Shown piece after piece: positions 35,021-41,005 of a stretch of DNA of 41,005 nucleotides (its first letter is position 1; each line of letters starts with the position of its first letter). Under the pieces are notes generated by a model that ran no database searches, was not told where the DNA came from, and saw only the letters and a program-made list of their open reading frames with translations. This stretch comes from Chloroflexi bacterium TSY (GTDB lineage: Bacteria > Chloroflexota > Anaerolineae > Caldilineales > Caldilineaceae), in contig JAHBNG010000134.1 of the NCBI GenBank assembly GCA_019217005.1, positions 1-41,005 on the forward strand. Direction: 5' to 3'. The translations under genes were made by a program, and so were the position numbers.

Positions 35021-36321
35021 GGCCAATCCAAAAAATAAAATATACGCGAGAAGGTGTTAAACTAGCTCTCCAAAAGGAGCAAAAATGACAATCTCGCCAG
35101 AAATGGTTGAAGTCTTGAAAGAGACGAAGGCCATGTTAAGTGGATACGAAAGAAGGCACTTCATGGCCCAAACGGTCAAAACGATATGCGAAGGGAGTCC
35201 GACGAAAGCAGAACGAGAGTTGGGCTGGAATCGGGCGACGATAGCCAAAGCCCTGGAAGAACTAGAAGGCGGCTTCTGTTATGTCGACCAAAGCCACCGA
35301 CGTGGTCGCAAAAGCCGAAGACCATATCCCCACTTTACTGGCCGATATGGTTGAAATCGCCGATCAATTCAGCCAGACCGATCCCACCTTTCGACCCCCA
35401 ATTGTACACTCGACTAACCGCCGCCGAAATGCGTACCCAGCTCATCGAGCAGAAAGGATACACAGATGAGGAATTGCCTGGCGAAGAGGCCATCCGCTTG
35501 AAGCTCAATGAGTTAGGCTATGGCTCAAACCGGGTCAAAAAAAGTCAACCAGTGAAAAAGATCCCAGAGACCGATGCGATCTTTGATAGAATTCATCAGA
35601 TCAATCAAGAAGCGGATGCAGACGAGACGGTTCTGCGCCTCTCTTGGGATGCCAAAGCGACGATTTTACTTGACCGTTTCTCGAGAGAAGGGATAAGTCG
35701 AGTGGTTGTCAAAGCGCTCGATCATGACTTTCAAGATAAGAAGACCGAGAAAGTCACTCCTTTTGGCATTTACCTCCCTTCAACCAAGGAACTCTTTCTT
35801 TACTTGACTCAGTCGAAAGTGACGAGTGACTGTATTGTCGACTGCCTGATTGATTTTTGGGAAAGCGTACGTGAACACTTTCCTCACGTCAAGACCCTCG
35901 TGATCAATCAGGACAATGGTCCCGAAAATCATACCCATCGGACTCAGTTTATGTATCGTCTCACTCAGTTTGTTGAGCACTATCGTCTCTCTATTCAGCT
36001 CGCCTGCTACCCTCCTTATCACAGTAAATACAACCCCATCGAACGGGTTTGGGGCCATCTTGAAAAACACTGGAACGGTTCTCTTCTCGATTCTCTTGAG
36101 ACCGTTCTCAATTTTGCCCGTTCTTTTCGCTTTAACCAACTACAACCCTTCGTTCACCTGAATTCCACTCTTTATGAGACCGGCGTCAAACTCACTCAGA
36201 AAGAGATGGACCGTTTGGAACAACGCTTCCAACGTTTACCTGGTTTAGAAAAATGGTTTGTCCTTATTCCCCCTCTCCATTCTCTCGTTCGCGTATAATT
36301 ATTTATTTTTTTGGTTTAGCC
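35021..36321 (+). mobile_element. ISAzo13-like insertion sequence, copy 2
   Basis: The ends and length match copy 1 (25018-26313). A 3-bp duplication TTA lies at 35018-35020 and 36322-36324. The right-hand TTA is also the reverse-complement TAA stop of the neighbouring minus-strand gene. Confidence 0.9.
35085..36298 (+). pseudogene. ISAzo13 family transposase, copy 2 (frameshifted in the N-terminal half)
   Basis: The start and first 75 codons are as in copy 1. The A-run after GGTCGC is four instead of six and a C-run near 35394 is five instead of seven, so the N-terminal frame ends early (RPYPHFTGRYG). From about 35400 to the stop the catalytic half is continuous: LRLSWDAKATILLDRFSREG with the first Asp, VINQDNGPENHTHRTQFM with the second, and YNPIERVWG with the Glu. 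It is the mirror image of copy 1, in which the N-terminal half is the good one. Confidence 0.88.
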
Positions 36322-36864
36322 TTAGGCGTCTGAATCTTGTAGTGGTGTGGCAGTCAGGTCACGGAATGAGAATTTATATCCTTGATAGAGCGCAATCCCA
36401 TAAAAGAGCAGATCGATCGGGCTAAAGGTATAGCTTAATGCCTCTATTGCCGCGGCCGGTCTTGAGAGAAAGATCGACATAATTTCCCAAAAGGTGATCG
36501 GTTCTTGTTGGGCGACCACAATCGCCACTGTCGTCAAATTTCCCATCAGGCAACCGCCCAGAGCCAGCAGTGCGCCCAGCAGACCAAAGAGTGGCGTCAC
36601 GCCACGACCAAATATTTGCACGGCAACCCCAACCACAAACCCGACACCCACTGCCATCCAGCCGATCTGAAAGCCGGTCAATGCAGTGATACCTGCCCAA
36701 ATCAGCGCTACAATGGTGCCGCCAATCAGCGCTCCACTTATGCTTTGCTGGCTGCGCAGTTCGTCCTGCAATTGAGCTAGGGTGATTGTGTCAATCTCAA
36801 GGGGTTGTGTCTCAGTGGTGGTCCCGGTTGCTTCTGCCATGGTCTCGAATGTTGTTTCACTCAT
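36322..36864 (-). CDS. Small polytopic membrane protein of unknown function
   Basis: The 180-residue product has a hydrophilic Thr/Glu-rich N-terminus (about 1-42) and three or four hydrophobic segments (ISGALIGGTIVALIWAGITALTGF; GWMAVGVGFVVGVAVQIFG; LFGLLGALLALGGCLMG; LLFYGIALYQGYKF), with a glycine-rich GRGVTPLFGLLGALLALGGC stretch. Similar small proteins are seen as hypothetical membrane proteins. The ATG at 36864 has AAGGACGG upstream and is preferred over an in-frame start at 36912. Its stop codon coincides with the ISAzo13 target duplication, so the coding sequence survived the insertion. Confidence 0.75.
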   Translation of the reverse strand: MSETTFETMAEATGTTTETQPLEIDTITLAQLQDELRSQQSISGALIGGTIVALIWAGITALTGFQIGWMAVGVGFVVGVAVQIFGRGVTPLFGLLGALLALGGCLMGNLTTVAIVVAQQEPITFWEIMSIFLSRPAAAIEALSYTFSPIDLLFYGIALYQGYKFSFRDLTATPLQDSDA

Positions 36865-37586
36865 TATTCCGTCCTTATTAATAATTTCTTTTGTGAGATG
36901 AACCAAGCACAAATGTATGACTGAACGATAACACGATAACTATCATCACGATCTGACCGATTTCTAACTATATTCTCTCTTATACCTCTATTGAGTCGAG
37001 GGAAGTGCCGAGTTTATTCTCATCTATGAGCGAGTGCGCTTTATATATTGACAATTTGCTAGGTTCTGTTGACATTTAGAGTGCGCTCTCAGAGCGTTGG
37101 TTGCTCTGGGCAATGATTTCTCTGACGAGAGCTGTCAAATGTCAACGACTACTAGTCTCAGTAGATCCAAATTTCAGGTTTTGAGAGAGAATTCTGGCTA
37201 AACAGTTGACATAAATACAAATTTGCCGGTCGATATCTAGTTTTTGCGTTAGATTTGGGCGATTTTCAGATATGAAATAGGTTGTTTTCTGTAACCGAAA
37301 TCTGAATAAATGACTCCAAAATCCCTGCAATCTCGACTGAAAATCGCCAAAAACGCCAAATTTGGATCTACTGAGTCTAACATCTGCCTCGCTGGATACT
37401 TTTGGTTACCCTGAAGAGATTCTGTGTTGGATCTGAATTTTGAGATCGGTTCAATTTGCATGTAAGATAGAAACAGTCCCACCTCAGTACAGATATGCGC
37501 GTAAGTGAGAATGCTTCAGCCCTATCCCTCGATCTCCAAAAATATTGACATTTACTCTAAATTCGAACTTGTTTAGGAGGTTATCA
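36865..37586. other. Long intergenic region before the sugar-importer remnants
   Basis: No gene is seen in this 722-bp stretch. It contains the 227-bp palindromic element at 37153-37379, and a TTGACA hexamer near 37545-37550 that lacks a good -10 box. The ribosome-binding site AGGAGG (37575-37580) belongs to the downstream gene. Confidence 0.45.
37153..37379. repeat. 227-bp inverted-repeat element (possible MITE)
   Basis: Both ends carry CTCAGTAGATCCAAATTT in inverted orientation. An inner pair, GGCGATTTTCAG and CTGAAAATCGCC, lies within, so the whole folds as two nested stems. It has no coding frame with a start signal. No clear target duplication was identified. Confidence 0.65.
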
Positions 37587-38996
37587 ATGCCTGATCATAC
37601 AAAATCTCAAAAGGGTATCAGCCGTCGTCATTTCCTGCAGCTCACAGGTGCTGGTCTAAGCGACATTCTTAGCTGCCTGTACAGCACCAGCTGCCCCATC
37701 AGGTTCGTCCTCATCAGCTGGAGATGACGCATCTCCCAGTGAAGTTGTTGAGCTCACTTGGTGGCATGCGTGGGGTGGTACAGGAATGGATGCTTTGACC
37801 CAAGTGGAAGAAGCGTTTAATGCCAAAGATGGCAATGTGAAAGTTGTGCGCACCCAAGTTTCTGAGATGCATGATAAATTGCTCACATCGATTGCAGGAG
37901 GGACAGCCCCCGATCTGGGTGTCTGTTGTGTTTCATATGCAGAGCTATTTGTGCGCGATACGTTTACAGGGCTAGATGATCTGATTGAAGCCAGTGACGT
38001 TGTGAACAAAGATGAATTTGTGCCCGGTCTCTTCGAATCAATGACGTGGCAAGGTGTGACCTATGGTGTGCCAGCCTTTGAAAATGGCCCTCGCTATGGA
38101 TTTATCTATAACTTGGATACACTTGACGAAGCAGGTCTCGATCCAGACAGCCCGCCGCAGACTTGGGATGAGATGTTTGATTGGCATGTAGCACTGACCA
38201 AATTTGACGACGCGGGCAACGTAGAGCAGATCGGATTTGACCCGCGTGATGCAACAGCGGGAATGGACCGCGTACGAATATTCCCTTCTTCTGGGGCGTT
38301 ACCTATGGGCTAGAGATCTTTGATCAAGATACACTGACTTTCCATTTTGATGATGACCGCTTTGTCCAAGCATTAACGACAATCAAACGATTTTATGACC
38401 ATGTGGGTGTGGAGCAAATGCAGGCCTTCCGTGATAGCTTCGGTGGATGGACAAGCAACCCGACTGCAAGTTTTCCCAGCGCAGTGCAAGCGAGCATCGT
38501 CACTGGTTACTATGCTCCAGGAGAGCTATCGAGCACATCACCAGATATGAATTACACGGTCGCATGGGCCCCACGCCCCGCAGAACGGCGCGATGTAACG
38601 TTCCAGTCGGTTGGTGGTCACCCAATTTACATTCCGGTTGGCACGGCAAATGTGGAAGCAGCCTTCAGCTTTATCGAGTTTGCCACGACGGATGAGACGG
38701 CGGATATTATGTTCAACTCCACAGGGTGGTTGCCAGGACGACAGGCATTCTATGATCCGGAGCGACCGGGTGCAGACAAATTCGTTGGTCTACCCTGGTA
38801 CTTGCAGTCGGTCTTGGATGCAGATGAGATGTGGGCTGGCCCCATTATACCGATCGATGCTTTTGCCAATCAGGAGCGCAACCGAACATTTGACGCAGTT
38901 GTTTTTGGCGACAAAACACCGGAACAAGCAGCAGCCGATATGCAGGTTGCATTGACCGAAGAGTTAGAGAAGCAATTTCCGGAGTTAGTTGGGTAG
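37587..38996 (+). pseudogene. ABC sugar transporter substrate-binding lipoprotein, frameshifted
   Basis: The ATG at 37587 has AGGAGG six bases upstream. The N-terminus is a twin-arginine signal (SRRHFLQLTGAG). After a 2-base loss near 37660 the frame continues as FLAACTAPAAPSGSSSS, a lipobox. The binding domain follows: VELTWWHAWGGTGMDAL, GGTAPDLGVC, and TWQGVTYGVPAFENG. A second shift near 38280 leads to FFWGVTYGLEIFDQD and then to the intact C-terminal part ending EKQFPELVG. The protein belongs to the MalE/UgpB-like sugar-binding family. Two frame changes make it non-functional unless they are sequence errors. Confidence 0.85.
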
Positions 38997-39124
38997 AGGA
39001 GTGGGAAACTGAGATTTGTGTAAAAACATGGGTTTCCTGTGTCTGGTAGAGTTGCGCAAAACCCATGTTTTCACCACAACCGTGGTACAGGTACACCCGA
39101 ATTGTTACGTTCGGAGAATTGTTT

Positions 39125-39424
39125 ATGAAAGCAAGCACAGGAATGACCGCACAAAGAATCTGGTGGCGGCGTGCGCGCTACCGCAATATTTTGAAGGGGC
39201 TTGCCTTTATTTCGCCTTGGCTGGTTGGATTCGTGGCTTTTACGTTCTATCCAGTTGTTGCCTCTGCCTACTATAGCCTGACCCGCTATGACGTCATTCG
39301 CCCTGCGCGCTTTATTGGTTTTGAGAATTTTGTTGAGCTATTTACGGGCAGGTGAAGGAAAATAACCTGCGAACGTTATAAACTATGTTGGATTTCTAGC
39401 CACATGCCTGAAGGCGAAGAGTAA
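39125..39424 (+). pseudogene. ABC sugar permease (MalF/UgpA-like), internal deletion
   Basis: The first 77 codons, ILKGLAFISPWLVGFVAFTFYPVVASAYYSLTRYDV...FIGFENFVELFTG, are a normal permease N-terminus. The frame stops at 39355. A short tail, MPEGEE, ends at 39424 and may be the gene's original C-terminus. About 600-700 bases of the normal gene, including the EAA loop, are missing. It follows the binding-protein remnant. Confidence 0.75.
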
Positions 39425-39432
39425 ATAGAGCA

Positions 39433-40322
39433 ATGCAGCAAACGAATATACAGACCCGACCGACCATTCCTGCCTCTACGGCAAAATCCCGATCGTTCTC
39501 CTATCGCAGTTGATTGGTCGGACGGTTTCTACCTATTCATGATTGTGTTAAGCTTTATTTTGCTGCGCCTCTGTTGTGGATGCTCTCGACTTCTCTAAAA
39601 CCGATCCCCAGGTCTATAGCGTGCCGCCCATCTGGATTCCAAACCCAATGCGCTTCCTTACGTATCCTGAAGCGTTGACCGCACGCCCATTTGGACTCTA
39701 TACATGGAACACACTTCAGTATGCCTTTGGTGTGTACTTGGTGTTCTCCTATCGAGCACGCTGGTCGCCTATGGATTTGCACGCATCCGCTGGGCAGGTC
39801 GTGATACGTTCTTCATTCTCTGCATCTCTACCATGATGCTGCCTTTCCAGGTACGAATGATTCCGCTCTACCTGATATTTCGCGATTTACAGGGCTCAAC
39901 TCCTATAAACCCATGATTGTGCCAGCCTTCTTTGCTGTCAACGTTTATTACGTTTTCCTATTGCGCCAATTTTTCTTAACGATTCCCGAAGAGCTGTCAG
40001 ACGCTGCCCGCGTGGATGGCTGTTCCTAGTACTAGTACGTATTATTTTACCGCTTGCTAAATCATCGTTGGCGGTCATTGCACTTCTCCAATTTATGGGT
40101 GCATGGGATGATTATCTTCGCCCTGTGATCTATCTAAGTGAAGAACCCCTCTATCCAATTGCTCTTGGCCTACAACAGTTCCGTGGTGCCTTTCAAGAAG
40201 AGCTCATGTGGCCCAAAATGATGGCCGCAAGCACAGCAATGATTGCACCGATTATCTTTATCTTCTTCTTTGTTCAGCGTACGTTTGTGGAAGGTATTTC
40301 GATCACGGGAATCAAAGGTTAG
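39433..40322 (+). pseudogene. ABC sugar permease (MalG/UgpE-like), multiply frameshifted
   Basis: Starting at ATG 39433 (MQQTNIQTRPTIPAS), recognisable parts in changing frames are LWMLSTSLK-like sequence near 39575, FGLYTWNTLQYAFGVYL, STLVAYGFARIRWAG, MMLPFQVRMIPLYLIFRDL, and the EAA-loop core IPEELSDAARVDGC near 39985-40024. After a small deletion it resumes as IILPLAKSSLAVIALLQFMGAWDDYLRPVIYL and ends at 40322. At least four frame changes are needed. A MITE A copy lies 13 bp downstream. Confidence 0.82.
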
Positions 40323-40335
40323 TAGACGTTCGAGT

Positions 40336-40490
40336 GGGGTGGTTCAAAATTAGGTTTACACTTTTGATATATAGACAAAAATCTATATGAGACCGTTTTC
40401 TCTCTGAGAACCGGCGAAATCAGAGAATATAAACGTTCTTTCTGTTTCTAAAAGTGTAAACCTATCTATCCAGCTAAAATGAACCACCCC
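40336..40490. mobile_element. MITE family A, identical copy downstream of the sugar-importer remnant
   Basis: It is identical over 155 bp to copies at 11975 and 16554 (inverted). A perfect 8-bp duplication, gttcgagt, flanks it at 40328-40335 and 40491-40498. Confidence 0.93.
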
Positions 40491-40562
40491 GTTCGAGTAA
40501 CTTTTTATTTCGTTTGTCGTCTTCATATTTGACACCTATTCGTTCGTTTATCTGATAGAGAT

Positions 40563-40633
40563 GCCACTTAAACTTCGGACAATCGAATCGTTTTCAAGCG
40601 AGAGACAAATGTCCGAAGCTTAAATAATGTGGC
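40563..40633. repeat. Inverted-repeat hairpin (about 71 bp)
   Basis: GCCACTTAAACTTCGGACA at the left pairs imperfectly with TGTCCGAAGCTTAAATAATG and GTGGC at the right. It lies four bases before another palindrome. Function is unknown. Confidence 0.5.
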
Positions 40634-40637
40634 CATA

Positions 40638-40704
40638 AGAGCGTGTCATTCTGCGGGTGTTATGCATCTGTTGCCAAACAGAATGACTTTTTCAAACACG
40701 CTCT
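40638..40704. repeat. 67-bp palindrome with AGAGCGTGT ends
   Basis: AGAGCGTGTCATTCTG at the left matches, inverted, the right arm (AGAGCGTGT, a short insert, then CATTCTG). The GCGTGTTTGAAAAAGTC arm is like the ends of IS5-type elements, so it may be a small nonautonomous derivative. A degraded relative lies at 14903-14950. Confidence 0.55.
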
Positions 40705-41005
40705 AATGATGAGCTTATTCGTTAACGAACTTCCGCGGTGATAAAATTCCTCGATGGCTCATCAGAATCTTATCGATATCGTACTTACTCATAGACGGAC
40801 ATGAATTTGATTGTTCCATGCGGGTGAATGCAGTCAAATTTATTCTCAACTTATAGCAGTGCTCAGTATAGACAATGATGAAGAGATGATGATGCAGCGC
40901 TGTCTCATTTGAACCATCCTTCTTTCCGGCACCCTTTTGATCGTACGATTGTTGGCTGATCTGCCATAAATATGCACATATACCTTGAAAGGAGGCGTAT
41001 TGGGT

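Larger units (their letters stand above)
40491..41005. other. Gene-free end of the window with palindromes
   Basis: No supported gene is seen. The stretch holds the inverted repeats at 40563-40633 and 40638-40704 and a weaker GATGAGC/GCTCATC pair (about 40708-40774). A GGAGG motif at 40991-40995 might precede a gene that starts at or beyond the window edge, but this cannot be judged. Confidence 0.45.

Noticed and set aside
40991..41005. A possible gene start (GGAGG followed by TTG) at the right edge
   Set aside because: Only three codons are visible, which cannot support a call.
1..41005. tRNA, rRNA, riboswitch or CRISPR
   Set aside because: No cloverleaf-like sequence, rRNA signature, recognised riboswitch core or spacer-repeat array was seen by eye; a covariance-model search would be decisive.

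Overview
The window looks like a piece of a Chloroflexota chromosome (Anaerolineae/Caldilineae-type), at moderate GC. This is inferred from gene content: a Ccm-type cytochrome c maturation cluster beside multidomain c-type cytochromes, DUF4399 lipoproteins, a YegD-like Hsp70, a RhaD-type aldolase/dehydrogenase and ISAzo13/IS701/IS1380 elements. No rRNA, tRNA or CRISPR array was found.

Region 1 (1-11.5 kb, minus strand) is a respiratory and heme-handling block. In transcription order it holds an MBL-fold hydrolase, a DUF4399 x3/cytochrome c lipoprotein, DUF952, DUF2007, ccmE (CxxxY type), a large membrane-anchored cytochrome c, ccmA, ccmB, ccmC, a 48-codon ccmD, a CcdA-like protein whose first transmembrane segment sits at the C-terminus, a glutaredoxin-like protein and a DUF2085 membrane protein. 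CcmABCD export heme, CcmE carries it, and CcdA plus the glutaredoxin-like protein probably supply reductant for apocytochrome thiols. CcmF/G/H are not in the window.

Region 2 (11.5-15 kb) holds two decayed insertion sequences. An IS1380-like element split the MBL gene near codon 11 and was itself entered by a 155-bp MITE. The second is an unassigned IS of 1503 bp with 6-bp target duplications.

Region 3 (15-22.2 kb) has an MFS transporter, murJ, a convergent Hsp70-like ATPase fused to what looks like a GyrA-type beta-pinwheel, and gpsA behind a good sigma70-type promoter.

Region 4 (22.3-26.5 kb) is a second MFS gene interrupted by an IS701-like element, with an ISAzo13-like element then inserted in its target duplication. 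The uninterrupted gene can be rebuilt in frame.

Region 5 (26.6-36.9 kb) carries a subtilisin-like protease, a bifunctional aldolase/dehydrogenase, a glutathionyl-hydroquinone reductase, an Asp-box beta-propeller protein, an unknown membrane protein, a second ISAzo13-like copy and another small membrane protein.

Region 6 (37-41 kb) is a broken ABC sugar importer (binding protein and two permeases, all frameshifted or deleted) followed by several palindromic repeats.

Small non-coding palindromic elements are abundant: a 155-bp MITE (family A, three identical copies and one diverged, 8-bp target duplications), a 79-bp family B (six copies), and several singletons. Many frameshifts in the IS and sugar-importer genes lie at short sequence runs, so sequencing or assembly indels are a real alternative to biological decay.
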